A stretch of DNA of 64,000 nucleotides from Nymphaea colorata (lineage: Eukaryota; Streptophyta; Magnoliopsida; Nymphaeales; Nymphaeaceae), in NCBI RefSeq assembly GCF_008831285.2, contig NC_045138.2, positions 27,809,934 to 27,873,933 of the forward strand. Reading direction: 5' to 3'. Of the stretch, positions 1-15,064 are shown piece by piece (positions within the stretch are counted from its first letter, which is position 1; each line of letters opens with the position of its first letter). The position numbers were made by a program, and so were the translations under genes. The notes beneath the pieces are model-generated. The model was not told the origin of the DNA, made no database searches, and saw only the letters and a list, made by a program, of their open reading frames with translations.

Positions 1-3000
1 TGCTTTGAATTAAACGCCACGAGAAGCTAGCTTGATATAATGTATACTTACTCAGTTTTTTCCTTGCTAGTTATGAGCCTTAGTAAGGAAAATTTAATGG
101 CCATTCTACAGGAACAAGTTACCAACCAACTAACTCGCTTCTGCATCTTTTGGTAAGTAAATAAACCGCTACCCATGATGAGATAAGCAAAGCATCCACC
201 AGACCAGACAAAAGAAAGAGATAAGAGGGCCAGGAATCGCGTTAATTGTAGTGCCGTTTCAAGGCATCATCGAACTTGGCATTTGCAGCAAATTAATGAA
301 GCAACATGTTCCCTGGGTACGCGGGTTTTGTGTCTGCTGCTTTAGGACTTCTCCCTTTGTTTTTGATTCATTATAAAACTATCAAGTATTTGAGAGTTGG
401 AGGCAGGTAGATATCATAGGTCCCGTTTGGCTGTTCTTGCTGGTCACTACGTAGGACCCAATCTTTTTCACATCACAAGGTCCTGTTCTTTTGCTTTTAG
501 GCAAGCACTGCACTTGATTGTTCTGGAGAAACAGTCACTTTTGCATGTGAAAGGATTTTAAGAAAGTTTTTTTCCCTTCTTTTTCTTTCCTTGCGTAAAA
601 CTGTTCGAAGCTCGAGTTCGATGTCGCCAGCGAAAAGAAAAGGCTGCCGAGCACATTGGAAGACTCCAAACATGTCTCCACTTATATATATATGCTCTCT
701 CAAGTGGCGTCCTTTTTGAAGGCAACTTTGGCACCACTCTTGTTGTAGTGAGTAGAGGGAGAAAATCACAGATTCTTGTGTAGGTAAAAGTTTTGGGTCT
801 GAGAAGAGGGAGGAGGTGGTCGGAAAAAAGAGTTGGGTGGCAGCTCCAAACGCCCTTTCGGAGGACATTTAAGGCGTGTTTGATTGACAGTCAAAACTTG
901 ATTTGAAAACATAAACCAAGTTTCAAACACCAGGTTTTCACAAACACTACATTTTTTTAGGATGTCCACAAAGCACAAACTATGCATTTTTATAGCAACC
1001 GAAGAGAAGTCTTAGGGTTGCATGAGTCCCAATGAGTAATATATTCTTTCGACTGCACGTTGTTTTAGAATAAATAATTTTAGACCATCTTTTGAGTGGA
1101 AAAAATGGTTTATTGAAATTGAATAACCCATCAATGCAGTGGGCTTTTGAGAGGCCAAGCGACTAAAGGAAGCCTGAGTACTTAGAATGCACTGATCAGG
1201 ATAAGTTCTAAACTGTACATTGTATACTTTTTTATTTATTCATGGGCTTGTGAAGACGTTGGTTGCATTTAAGTTTTCAGTAAATTCGCTCACGTGCATC
1301 ACTTTGCTTTCTCTCTCTTTGAGTTGGGTTGAGGGATGCTGCTGGAGACTAAGTGGACCGGTCCTCTCTCTCTCTCTCTCTGTTAGATGTACACAGATGC
1401 TTCATCATCCTATATGTTTGAAAGGTTAACAAGCACATTTTGTCTTAATGCAACATGCATCATATTATGGATAACTAAGTTTGTTGCTCTCAACAATGAA
1501 GCACTATTCCCTCTAGCTTAGGTGACCTTTCTGCGCCCTTCAAATTACTTATGACAAATCTAACTCTATAGATGTATTTATGATGTCAGATTTATACAAG
1601 TGAGAGAGAACTAGTGAAACTCCGAGGGGTAGGTTAATTTTGCTGAGTTTAATTCATGGTTTTAAATTTGTCAGCCAATAAAATCATATCCACACATCAA
1701 ATTCTAATAATGTATTCACATTCAGATTTAATGATATTTTTGGACACTTTGAGCAGTTGAATTCTTCCAAAGCAACCACATAGGAAAATAGATAGCCATT
1801 GTACCTTCATATACTAGAGCTGATGGGAATCATCTAAGTGGTAGATTAAAAGGATATCATATGCTGGAGTTTAAATTGTTGGTATAGAAGTTAAGTTGTC
1901 TTTCAAAAAGTTTGAAATAAGACAAGCATTTAATTTTCCTCTCTTCCCCACTTTCTCCTCTCTCTCTCTCTCTCTCTCTCCCCCTTCTTTTGAACTCTCT
2001 AAAAACAACTAGGTTTTTGCATTTGTGATTAATCTCGACTGCTTGATTTCCATGGATCAATGCCTCATACAGTTCCCATTACAATCTAATATACAAGGAT
2101 CTGTGATTACCTGAGGTGAGAGAGAGAGAGAGATTGACTTTTCAGAGTCACCAAACCATCTAATCAGGTCCATCCGATCCAACATCATGAAAGGTTAAGA
2201 GACAAACAATGAGAAAACGGTTATAGACATTTTCATCATTTATTATTAGTTCACATCTTTTCTTCATTGTTTTTCTCTTAATCGTCCATTTGTTTTGAAT
2301 AGACGGCTCTGGTTAGATGACTGTGTGATGTATATATATGTGTGTTATAGAGTGGTGTGCCGGAGAAACACAACTCTAGCGTTGTTCTTGTCGACGGTAA
2401 TGTCCAACGACTTGTTCCTGTAGGCCTTCTAACTTTTGTGAAAGATTCTTCCCATGTATATGAAATCGATCCTCCGATCCTCCGGAGAATCCTCGCTTGT
2501 GGAGGCTGATGTCAAATTGGGGGCCCTCTTCCACTTCCACCATACCTACAAGCCAAAAGCCACTAAGTTTCACATACACCTTTCACAACAAGAATATAGA
2601 ATCCATTCTCCCGTCAACCGATGATGTTATATTTGTGCCTTACGGTGCATTATGGGTAAAATGAATACAACCCTTATAGAGACCAACATAAGAATTATGT
2701 AATAATCAAATACTTTACTTATCAAGGGCAAGAGAAAAAAAAAAACCATAAAATTATATAGAACAATTTCCATATCATATCTTCCTATATCTACGCTGCA
2801 GTTAGTCGAGAACAACACCAGAAAAACAAAAAATTTATACAACATTGCCTCCGATTCATAATAGCATGAGCGCAAGACCTACCGGCAAAAGGCTCCTGGC
2901 ATAACGGAGATGCCTCGAACACGTAACCAGGTGTCCGTTCGAGGAGGTCAAGAGTCGAGCATCTCCCCATGCATGTTCCCATAATTTTAAGGCGACTGTG

Positions 3001-6000
3001 GTACTGGTGAACTTTTTTTTTTTTTTTTTTGTCTATTACGTCCAAAAAAGGAAGACATGGCCTGCAATTTTTGCCGGAAAATTTTTCCGGCGTGCTGAGA
3101 AATATGCACCTTTCTAGCAGGTCAAATCTCACGTAAACACACGAAGGAAGGCCCGTCACTTTAAATCAGTTTGGCATTTGGACGGCAAGAAATGGTATTC
3201 ACGGTGAGGGTGTGAAAGAGGCAGATGTATTATTTTAATTGTTGGTAGAAAGCCATTGGAGATGGAGGAGATATTTTTCAGAGGAGTGATGTCTGATGAC
3301 TAAAGCAGAATTCATATTTAATTTTCAATATAATAAGAATGTGGTTGTGTAGCCAGGTGGCGGCATGTGGAAACACCTGACCCTCGACATGCTCTAGATA
3401 AATGTCCAACATCGACTCGGACTTTGAGTTCCTCCATCCTATTGAAAAAAAAGACGCTAGTATTCAGATCCGGATTTCTGCATTATTTGTACAAATTCCA
3501 TTGAAAATATGGTATTTGAAAGTTCTTGCTGTCAATATTTCAAGAGTAGGCCTTGATGGGCTGGCTAACTAGCTGGATTTGCGGATTGGTGAAAATCTGA
3601 TCATTAGTTTGATTTCCATAGCCACTTGAACTGTAAATAGGAAAAAAGAAGACATTATAAACCTGTCATGAATCACCAACATTTCTTGAATAGGCATAAT
3701 TACATATAATATGGCTCCATATTACTATCTTTATTGCTACAATATTAAGCGTTTCGGCTTTAATATTTTTCAGACAAATGCATCTGGCTTGAGAGTGATG
3801 TGCCTGAAACGATAAAAGTTCGCAAGCAAGAACACATAATGCATATTATTTTGATGAAGGACACAAAAAGTTCGATTTTTGGATATTTTGATCTGCAAAG
3901 AATGCACTTTGTTTTAGATCCGGTCATTATACTTTGTTAAAAAAAAAAAAAAGCATTTGAAAAATGATTACTATTAAAATACAAGTTAGACTTTGCTTTA
4001 ATGCTTGTCAATTTATGCGAGGATTCCCTTTTTTAAGTTGTGTTTGGTTGACACTTTCATAAACTTCCTTTATGATTTGTGAAAACCTGATTTTTAACTT
4101 GTTTTTTACAGTTCTGTGCAATGACTAAAATACCCCTCATCAAATTAAAGGGGGAGATTTTGAAAAGATAAAAAATAAATTATAAAAATAAAAAGATCAA
4201 ATAGTACAATTGACCATGAGAAATTTCTAAAATGCCCCACCTTTTCTCTGAGGTGTGCATATTTTTTGGGTAAACAAAAATTGCGCAACTCGGTCCGGTT
4301 ACCGAGACTCGGGGTTTTTTTTGTGTGGGCTATAATATTAAAATAACATTTTCTGTGAAGCTTGATGAAGGGGCCGAGTTACGTACTTTATTTTTAAAAT
4401 GTTATTTTGTCAAAAACTACAGTTCTATAAATTCAATTTGAATGCCTACTTTATAAGCTGTTTTAGAAGCAAAACAACATTTTGCGACATCCAAAGTGAC
4501 AACTAAAGATGTTGCACCCAAATACGCCCTTATCCACAATCCTACTGTTGCTTTTTTTTTTTAGTTCTTTGATGCTTCCCAATGAACTTTCTAGCACCAA
4601 CTTGAAAAAGATGGAGGCATTTGCCACTGCAAATTCACAATTAATGCACTCCACCATCATTGCTTCCCTCCATTGGTGGACGCATGAATATGGCCTCATA
4701 TTTTGACAGTTCAAGTCGATGGGCCGGGAAATTCATGATGGAGATTTAACAGGATCGTCGACGAAGTTATGCATACGAAATCTTGGTAACTCCGCAGCAT
4801 ACCAAGATGAAATAACATGCTGATGCTGTCTATTTACCCGAAGGAGAGCTGCATTTAATTTGGTCTCTGTAAAACAATATGATTATCAACTTCTTTATTG
4901 ATGAAAACGAACTTGGTGGATGCATGAAAGTGAACTTGCCATGTGGCAGCGGCGAAGGGGAAACTTATCTTCCAGTGAGCGAAAGTGGTCGGGGGATCAT
5001 TCCCCAATAACTCTTTTTTTTTTTTTTTTGTCTTTCGATGTTCGGGCTCAGCTTTTGAGTTCTTATGAGATTACCATATTTCTAAGGGAGCAAAGCGCCA
5101 TGAACATGGGGGTGATTCCAGAGACACGTAATTATTTGCTAATCTTCTTTATACGCACCAGACGATAGCTTTATGGATTTCACCTCTGGGTTGTCAAAAT
5201 TTTACTTGTCTGAGTTAAAAATTCTGCAACTTTTTACCTCCGCGGTGCAGTTAAACATGGGTCACCGCGGTGAAGCTTGGAGAAACAGAAGGGTCCAGAG
5301 GCGGTGGTGGTGATGGGATGTCCTCATCAACTCCAATCGGCCACAGATCCGGTACGTCCTTTTCTCGTGAGAGTCCCTTCGTTTCAGGCGCGGACAAGAA
5401 GATGGCCGTCATCACCTGCCCCACATCGCTGCTTATGCAAACGACAACCCCTGTCTCTCTCTCTCTCTCTCTCTCTTCGCCAGCCCTCTTCAATTTAGTC
5501 TGCCATTAAGCTCATTAGTTGCTGGTGAGATGGAAACAGGTGAGTGTTCATAGACGAGTCTTGCTGCGTTCAATCCTTTGCCGTTTCCTACGGAGTGATC
5601 TTCACCTCGCCCTGCGGATTGGTCGTCATCTGTTTCGTTCTGCAGACTGGCCCTCTTTCTCTGTTCTCAATCTTCCTTCTTCTATCTTCATCAATTTTTT
5701 GGCCAGTTTTTTTTCCCATTTGCTTGGCTTGTTTGCGTTCAGTCATGGCTTGTCGCCAATTTTGTTAATAAATTTCCCGTTTGATCGGATCTCTCTCTGA
5801 GTTGCACCTTTGGGCTATGGTGCTATATGACAGAGACCAGTAATCTTCTCCATGTCGCAGATAAGGGTACCTTCTTCCTCGACTTAATTAGGGAGACAGA
5901 CTCGAAATCTTCAAGTATAAAAAAATAAATGGTTCAATAAATAATCCTTTAAGGATGGATGAGCTTCAACACAGTGGCAGTCATGTCTTATCACTACAAG

Positions 6001-6940
6001 AAGGCAGACTACCTCAAGATTCGTCTTTTAGCACGATATCACTAGTTTGTCAACTTTAAAGCGAAAGAAAAACATATCTGCGTATAAGGAGGAATATTGA
6101 AATAATATAGTGTCCACATGCAATTTGGATAAGGGTTGTTAATTCATTAACATCATTACCGCAAAGGAAAAACAATATCAACAGTTAGTTAATATTATTT
6201 TTTGCTCGGTACGTTGTGGATCATCCCCTACAATCTCAATATTTTTACAATTTTTGTGATTGGCTTTGTCTAATCTTGCTCCCCGCAACCTCTTAAAAAT
6301 GGAATATGCTTTCAAATCAAGCCGAATGAACAATTCCTAGATCCCAGCTAAAGATAAGACTGTAACGGGTGACGGCCTAGAGGTTGGGTTCGTAAGTAAG
6401 AAAGTTTTTTTGTCAATAATTCCACAGTAAACAGCACGGTACTGTCGATTTGGTCAAATGTAGGGTAAGGGCCGCCATGATGGTGCACGAGTAAAGGGGC
6501 TCCACCGAGCATAATGAGGGCGAGAGAAAGAGATATTGGCACATGTCACTGACAGATTCTGATCTATAGTTCCCGTTTGGATGAGATGCTGAGACTTCGT
6601 GATCTCAGTTGTTCCTTAACTTTCCCCGGGAAGAATGATCCGTGCACAGTAGGCAGGTGAGTCGGAAGAAAATGTGCACCGGTAGACCAAAAAAAAAAAA
6701 AAACAAATATCTTCCACAAATATTCAATGGGGAATAATTGCTTGGCTTTGAAAAAGGGCTACTGGATTGCGTACCCTCTAATTCAGGCAGGATATTTCTT
6801 TTTGGGTTTGGAAACTAAAAAAGTAGAGATACGTTCATAACTACACCCTTTCTTTTGACGATAACCAAAAACATGCTTCAAATTTTCATTTATTGCTGAA
6901 AACGGATCAAGCTCCGAACTCCTTCCACATGGTAAACCAG
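1..6940. other. Gene-free region
   Basis: No gene was recognised on either strand. It holds CT microsatellites (1362-1381, 1957-1981, 5453-5477), homopolymer T tracts (3007-3030, 5013-5029) and phrases like GTGTTTGATTGACAG (876) and GTGTTTGGTTGACAC (4038), which resemble ends of small inverted-repeat elements. A GC-richer island at 5230-5500 has short open frames with no recognisable family. Confidence 0.6.
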
Positions 6941-6948
6941 CTTGCTTG

Positions 6949-7421
6949 TAGGGCTGCACATAGCCAGAGTTGTAGCTTAGCCACCTCGAACTCGACTCGG
7001 TTCAAAAAACTCGAGCTTCAGCTTGGCTTGAACTCGACTCGAGCTCTTTATAGCAAGTTCGAGCTCGACTCAACTACACAAATTCGAACTCGAACTTGAC
7101 TCGTTTAACTCATTTAACTCGTTTAAGCGTTTATTCTTTGGTAATTCACTCCTGTAAACGTTAACTCAGGTAACTTGTGTAACTCGTTTAATTCGTATAA
7201 CTTGTGAAACCAGTTTTGGTAATATTATATATAATATTAGTTTGCAAGTCGTGTATAGTACAAACGAGTCGAATTTTTGAAACTCGAACTCGACTCGTTT
7301 ATCCTTTCGAGTATCATTGTAAGTTCGAACTTAGCTCGTTTATAAGCAAGTCAAGCACGAGCAGAGTTTTTTCGAGTGAGTTCGAGTCGAACTCAAGTTG
7401 GCTCGACTCTGTGCAGCCCTA
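6949..7421. mobile_element. hAT-type MITE with 8-bp target duplication
   Basis: The ends TAGGGCTGCACA (6949-6960) and TGTGCAGCCCTA (7410-7421) are perfect 12-bp inverted repeats. They are flanked by the direct 8-bp duplication CTTGCTTG (6941-6948 and 7422-7429). An 8-bp duplication and a TAGGG-type end indicate the hAT superfamily. The 473-bp interior is built of degenerate CTCGAACTCGACTCG phrases and codes for no transposase, so the element is non-autonomous. Confidence 0.92.
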
Positions 7422-7429
7422 CTTGCTTG

Positions 7430-10400
7430 ACTGCGGATGGCAAAAGCAAAAAATATAAGGGTGTGTTTACGTCATTTTGATGAATATTACTCCACTTTAG
7501 TTTCAAACTTGAAACATTAGGTGCCTTCTTTTGTAATTGAGAAAAAGGTTAAGCGTGGTACAGGATGACTTTAAAAAATTAGAAAAAAAATTGGGTGGGG
7601 GAAGAAGATGAGGATATGGTTGAAGGAGGGATTAGATGTGATGATGTGGACAGGTTGAGGGGTGGATAAAGTCGAGTGGGGAATAGTGGGAAGATATGGA
7701 TGTTTAACGAGCTTTCCAAAGGCAAGAGGACGGGTCGGTCCTTCTACGTAGGGTACCACCCTTGGTTTCCTCTGTGGGGTGTTAATATTATATCATCACC
7801 CCACCCCGGAATCTAATCTGTGCTTCTTAACTCTTTCCCAGCCCACGTGCTCTCTCTCCCTTATATATATATATAACAGTTATTGATCATAACCCGTGTA
7901 TTCTGTACTGATCAGTTATCCATTTCGAGTATTCTAATAAATTGCAAAAAGGATCAAACTAAAGTTGGAGCAGGTCAGACCCTAGTTGGTGGGAAAAAAT
8001 CCTTAGGCAAGTTCCTGTTTTGGCATTTTAGCCAGATCTACCTCTTGGCCCCGTTCCAAATTCTATTTGTGTCTTCTCCTTCATCCGGCTTCTCTAGCCG
8101 GTTGAAGTTGAGCTAAATACACGTTATTCGAGATAGTTTTAAAATTTTTTAGTTTTGAAAAGCATGGTTCAGCCAAGTAAAGCACGAAAAAATGGTTTGG
8201 TTCAGACGAAATTGATGAACGAAAACCGAGTAAAGGAAGATCCAGGGATTCAACCAAGTTAAGTCTCTCAAGAAAGTGGGGAAAGCTGGATCCATGTAAA
8301 AGTGGTCGTCGTAAACTTCAAGATCGGGGACCGGATTTATGCCTACACATCTATGTATAAACCATCCATGTGCTTCTGTGTCCTACCATTCAATGGAAGA
8401 CCCAAAGGGAATCTCAGATGGGACCCTTTTTCTACACTGAAAGGAATTAAATTGTTCGTCTCTGATTTTCGTTGTATTTACTTCTCTTCTTCAATGGGCG
8501 TCACTTGCACTTCTTCTCTGTACAGAACATGGTAATTTTCTTTTTTAACTGTTCTTCACATCGAACCGAACCCAAAGATTAACGGCATCCACAGAGAATC
8601 CGCCAGATTGCTGGATCCGTATCATTGTTCATTATATGGCCACAGATTCACAGGACGATGGTAGGTAGAAGCCTCGAGGTCCTGTTAAGCTGCCATGAGA
8701 GGGTACACCTAGCTTTGATGTTGCCGCAGACTACCACCGCCATAAAAATTCATCACCATCATGCATTGCCATCAAGAACTCGGCGATGTTTACGAATGCA
8801 ACGCATTTAATTAGAGGCATGAATATTGAGAGGGTTGAATATTGGCTGCCCAAGCAGTTTACTAACTGAAAATGGCGATGGGCCCCCAACAAGATTACAG
8901 TGTTTACACGTTAACTCCATCACAAAGGGATTGCGTATTCGGTCCAGTTAATTTCTTAGGTTTGTGCCTTTTAGAGGTCGTCGTGCTCTGGTGGAGGCCC
9001 CATAGACATTATGACCCATGTCAGGTCCTGCTGCAGCATCTGCTTTTCATCTTTGCTTTAGGGTTGGCAGAGAGCAGCGTACCAAATTCATGGCTCCCTT
9101 TTCTTTCTCTCTCTACACGTGTTCCCCTCTCGGAGGTACTGGAATTGCAGTAATATCATTAAGTTGGCAATAATGGGGAGCCAATTGACACCTTGAGAAG
9201 GGGACAATGAATGAATTGTCCCCATCAATGAATTTGGCTCTTGCCTCTTTCTCTTCTCCTCATCTTCATCTTCATCCTCTCCTTCTTCTTCTTCTCCCTC
9301 CATTTGATCGGCATCAGGAAGCAGTGATTGTACCCGAGTGAATAGGCTTTGAAAAAGGAGTTCCCCTCTCCTTCCGACAGCTCAAGGACCTGTCCCTCTG
9401 TAATTAAAAGCAGTTTTAATCTACCTCACGTGAAGCTACCCCCCCACAGCAGTACTCCCATCCATCCCTCACAACCACCAACCACGCGTGTGTGCCCCCA
9501 ATTGCACCACGGCCACACGTGATCTCTGTAAATATCTTCACCTCCATCTTCATGGTGCTCGCTGCGTGGGGGACAGTAGATTTGATGTTGGGCTCGGCCG
9601 ATTAGCCAGCCTTCTTCTTAAACTTTCATTTTTCTCAAGACCCTTTTTAGTTAAAGTGCGGCGAATTGCAGAAAGAGATCAAATATCTTGAATGGATTTC
9701 TCTTTAGTTTACTTAGTTAGAACGGCCTTTATGAAAGTGGTTTATATATAGGGAAGATGGGCAGTTACCAAATCCTCGTATGTCAAACTTGTTGATAATT
9801 GTTTGGATATGTCATTTGATTTTGATAAAGATCATATGATAGAGATTAAATTGAGAAAAAGAAAAAACTAGTTGTATTTGTAAAAGAATGAAACCTCTCA
9901 TCAGTCTTTTGAAAGTACAATTATATATCTATTTTTTAAATTTAATTTCTACTATTCTATTTTGTTGAAATATGAACAACCCAAACAATTTTCAATGACT
10001 AACATATGCGGGTCTAATAGATCCCATTTTTCATATATATATATATATATCTATATATATATATATATATATATAGCTCATGGTGGCGCGGCGCAGTAGC
10101 AAAATTGACTTTGTTTACAGATAAAAATTTCATTACCTTTTAACTTTTTGTATGTAAGTGTTCTTCAAAATTTGAAACTTAAAGATTACAGTGCCCCTCA
10201 ACTAGAAACTTCTAGGGTGCCGAGCCTTCTCGATGACGACCTAAGCTCAATAATAAGTTTAGGGAAGCAACCCCTCGTGCTTCTTCTTATGAGGCACTGT
10301 TGAAGGAGAAAGCTGCAGTACGAACTATGGTGATTACTGTGGCCTCGGGAGACGTTGTCTGTCCCTAGGGGAGGTGACAATTAACAAACGACCAAATGAG

Positions 10401-12647
10401 AGTCGGATAAGCTTCACCTCAAGTTTTGATGACGGCCGCATGATGCCATAAATAATATTGCAGGAAAAACGTGAGAACGTCTAGTTGTTTGGTGAGTGGA
10501 GACCACAGCTTCATGAGGGGAGGATCTGGATCCGTCTATAATCTCTGTGGTATGGTACTGGACATTGACGAAGGGAAGAAGCGGCCTTTTCCGGGGGTGG
10601 GGGGGCTGAAGCGCAAGTCGGTGGTCAGTCACAAAGAGTATGGCTCCCCACGTGATGGACAGGAGAATGGGAATATGAGTGAAGGCTTCAGAGTATATCC
10701 CTTGCGAGGGAATCTTCGAAAATGGATTTACTGTGCGGTTGAGGATAAGAGAGAGGGAGAATAAAGAGGGAACTACGTTGAGAGTTTCAGAAAGGTGAAC
10801 ATCTAGGATGGGTAGGCCATAGGCTTCTGTAAGATGTCCACAGAGCCATTGGTGATTGTTTTGGTGCCCATTTCAGGGTTTGAACGATTTTCATAATTTC
10901 CCATTCTGTGTACACAGGAGAAAATTGAAACATCCAGCACAATACATATTCTTTTAATATTGATATGATTTATCATTGCTGTTATTGAAATCTATTTCAA
11001 TATAAATCTGAATATCACTTAATTAGTTGACGATCCCAACGGACTCGGCAGGCTCTCACTAGTGACCTAGTAAGTGCACGATCCGGTCCTAGCCAACTCA
11101 AACGAGTCGCAACTCATATCGGCAAGTTTCCCAACTATGCATGCAGGAGTGTGCGCTCATGCTAAGCATAAAAGGATGCATTAATGTCAATGGCTGCCCA
11201 TAGATGTTAAGCAGGTATTTCGAAAAGTCCAGCATAATGGGTCATGTGATGTTTTAAGAGAGCACTTCAAGCTTGTACATATGACAGTAATACTAACATA
11301 ATCACTTCGTTTGTTGGCTGTTGATTTTATGTCTACTACTTAATTGTTTAATTGTGAAGCTTGAGGGCGCCAACTCCCTATATTGTAAAAAGATGATACC
11401 AATACTCAAGTTAAAAGATCACCCCATGACACCGAAAGCAGACTCGATATATATATTGAGGCAATGGTGGAGAATGATGGAGGCTTCGGATCTGATCAAT
11501 CGGTTGGTAGAATCCTTTTGTGTTCAACTACAATTAATTGTGTTATGGATTTTTTAATTTGCTGATGTTGTGCCCACAAGATAAAACAAATTAAAAATAG
11601 GAGAACAGCCTAATTTTTTCTTTTTGGAAAATTGAGAATTTTGTCAAATTGCAATATAAAAGGGCGACAGCCATGAAAGGGATCAAGCAAACTTGTGCGT
11701 CCATACACCATAACAGGGAGCACTGTTCCCCAAGTTATGGACAAATCTCCTCAGTATGGGGAAGCATTCATTCGCATTGGACTGGAAGGAATCTTTCAAC
11801 AACGACTTTAATAAGAGAGAGAGAGGGAAATGATCAGAGTACAAGTTTCTGGGATAGACTTCGCCGTGCATAATGTTTTTTAACTGTTAAATTACTTCTT
11901 AAGAAACAGACTTACTTCCTGCATAATCCAAGGATTAGTAGCAGCTAGAAAGTTACCAGTGTCGGCTTCTATTAGCCTATACTGTTCATACATGTCGACG
12001 ATCGAGTTGACCCCTTGTCTTAAAGGCCGGTACATAATTAATATTTTCTAAGCCGCAACTTTTCTAGACGGCTTTGAAGATCTAAATTTTAACTTTAAAA
12101 CTAAGAAAAAATGATCGTTCCCACTTAGCATGGCCTATACGGGCTACCCATTAGGCAAAAAAAAATTGATCAAATCCACACACTTGTAGCCTCTCTGTAA
12201 TTTTTATTTGATGCTAATCCTTTCGCCATCATCAGCACGACCGGTAGTCCTAGACAATGGTGCGCCAGAAGCACGATGCGACCACCGATATGGGGATCCA
12301 TCTCCTTTCTTGCAGGATGTCGTTGAACAAGACGACATACTGCATTGTAAGAAAAAGGAGCCTGACGGCGTTTTCTAAGTGGAAGCCATAGATGCCAAGA
12401 AGTGGATGCAGGAAGAAAGGGAAAATCAAAAGAGGTTCTAAGTGCCCCTGCTCCTCGGATGATCGCCGAAGACACGGTATGGAAAGAAGGATTGCATTTT
12501 GGTAATGGAGTCCCAGGTAATCATAGTAATAGCTAGAAGATAGGTATTACTGTGTGACTCCGAAGCCTCTCAACCACCGACAATATTTTCCGGCCCCATT
12601 AGCGGCAGTGCATGATTGGAACCGCACTCATGAATAGTTGAAAGTTA
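7430..12647. other. Gene-free region
   Basis: Only short open frames in conflicting directions were seen. 10200-10770 and 12170-12475 are GC-richer and open over 200-300 bp, but no domain or splice pattern was recognised. The (TA)n at 10033 is the main repeat. Confidence 0.55.
10033..10075. repeat. (TA)n microsatellite
   Basis: About 20 TA units with one C interruption at 10051. No gene nearby. Confidence 0.9.
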
Positions 12648-15064
12648 TGTATGATTGAGTGGGATGCAGAAAAAGGAAAATAAATATTATTAATCCAAAA
12701 CATGACAAATACAGATAAATCCAATAGCAGGCCATGTAGATGAGGCCTTCTTGGCCACGAATCAAACTTAATTGAATGAGAAATAGACCCTTTTCTCCAA
12801 ACTTCGGTGGTCATTTCATTTGTCGCTTTCTTCTTGGCAGTACAATAACAGATCTGCGCATAAATGCATGCTTTTATTGTTTTCTCTAGCGTTCCATTCT
12901 GCAGGAACCAGTGCATATTACAAAGACATGAAAAGGATGAAAGAAAAAGAAGAAAAGTGTTGAAGAGGAAGAATAATTCATATCGCCTGGGTGCCATAAT
13001 TTCAGTTCATCATTTAGACATATTTCTCGTCTTCAGGTTCCTAACTGTGTGGTGTAAGAGCTGTGGACAAACTCCATCAACCTTGTGCGACCTCCAGATT
13101 CACATGGGCTGCTGCAGTCTGTAGGCCTACCAGTTAATAAGTCTGATCATGATCTGACTTGATCTGCATGGAGGCTAAACTAGCGACTGCAAGATAATTT
13201 GGGCCCGTTCTGATTTTATGCAAATGCAAATAAGGATCTGTCGACCATATGTGCCGCTGGATTTGATTATTCTAGTAAAAGACTGAGACGCTTTGATTCA
13301 ATGGTAAACTAGAGGAAAAAGAAAGGTCCGGAAGCCAATCTGGAGATTCGCGTTAGTCCAGGAACTCAGGTTCGTTTTCCCAGGAGAATGCCTATATCTT
13401 GGAGAAGCTAAGAGCTATGCAATTATTTCTGCAGGCAGTTGTACAGTGGATTTAATCATGATCAGGACGTGCTGATCCAGATTAGAGAACTGTGACTCTG
13501 GAAATAAATAAACTAAGGTCCCACAGTCCGCAGAGGCAGTCAACATAAGCAGTACTTTCCAATTAAGAGGGGCACATGGGGTGTGCTTATAGCGGCAGGT
13601 TGCGTGCTTTAGCCTGCAAACATAAAAACTGTTCATAAATCATGCAATTAAGGAAGCAATGTCAAGCCCATACGCTTGACTAGACGATTGGACTAAAAGA
13701 AGAGAACTTTTTAAGTTGATCTGATCATGATTTCAGACCCGGAGTATGTCACTGTTGGCATCTGTAATTAGATGTTTGCCTAATCCCCCATTGCTTATGT
13801 AACAAGAATAAAAGGAAGTCTTCCGGAATAATTTTACATTAAACTTCTCCCATTCATTAGCTTTAATAGTGCAACAAAGTTGAGTTCCAAAGAATAATTC
13901 TCCAGTCTAGCAATTGCTTCGTTCAAGCTTTCCTCTGGGATCTATAATCATTTATACAGTAGCAGAAGAAGAAACAAAGTTGTGCTTCAAAAAATTGCCC
14001 GTGTGGCTGGATGGTGTCCTGCCTGCACATCAATGGCTGGCTGTACATCAGCGGCTTCCTGAGGGTAATGGTTTAAGGATAATTAGCAAAACAGAAAGCT
14101 TCGGTTCACACTTGGGAATATAAGAAAGGAGCTAAGCCTGTAATGGCGCCTTTCATTTGACAGAGGTGACCTGTGAAAGTCAAAGTTGAAGAAACAGCAG
14201 AAGTTCATAAAACAACATAAGCCCATGAAGGGATGTCTTTTCTCTTAGGTAGAATATTAGAAGAAAACGAATTTGATCAAATTGGAAGCGTTTTGATCGC
14301 TGTTCTCTTTAATGGAAAAGGGACTAATAGTCAATTGGCATCTACCTATCTTTCAAGAACATAGAAGCTGTGGTTCCTAAACTCAATGAAAATGATTGAA
14401 AATTTTCAATATGGATATTTAAGTGGGTGACTGTCTACATCACACCCCGGTATGCTTGCCTGATTTGCTTGGCTAACTGTCGCCTAGAAGTTGGTCCTTA
14501 CTCGATGCAGACAAACTGAAAACCTCGTCACATTCATTACCTTGCCCAAAGCAGCTCATATTGTCCATTAGCCGCCGTTTGGAAACAGGGTGTTACAGGC
14601 AATCAGAAGCGGATTGGCTTTGACGCCGCATTTTGATGTTTGGAAGCAAATGTTGCCAATCGACCGCATACTTTGAAGTGCTTTCATTGCTTCCCAATAA
14701 AGCTCACATTGCATGACCAAAACTCCAGAAAAATAAAAGAAATCTCTTGAACAACTGGTGGAGTTTTCTGCTTTTTCAACACACGGAACCGCATATTAAT
14801 CTGAATGCAGAGCTCTCAAACAGAGCTTTTGTAATGAAGGCCTTAGTTAAGTCAACTAGGGGATTAATTCCTTCTTTCAGTGGATGTTCCTTTGTGTCTA
14901 GTAAGATCAGTATGGTAGGAGCAGGAACTAGGAAGTTCTTAAAAGGCAGTCATGCATATATGAAATATACTTCCAGTGTTCCTTGAAAGAGGGTAATACG
15001 TCCATAATTCCAAGTCGTCACCTCTTCTGAAACTATTCCCACTGCCCCTAGTGATCATTCCACA
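12648..15064. repeat. Large diverged direct repeat, copy A (about 2.4 kb)
   Basis: Colinear with 21053-22967 in the same orientation. Shared blocks include the start TGTATGA(T/C)TGAG, TCCATCAACCTTGTGCGAC (13076 and 21467), GGAGAAGCTAAGAG (13399 and 21659) and AACTAGGA followed by GTTCTTAAAAGGCAG (14926 and 22839). Copy A has about 170 bp near 13660-13850 and about 50 bp near 14215 that B lacks. No conserved reading frame was seen. Ends are TG...CA, and A is followed by GGTATCAG, which resembles a retroelement PBS, so it may be an old LTR; a segmental duplication is equally possible. Confidence 0.75.
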
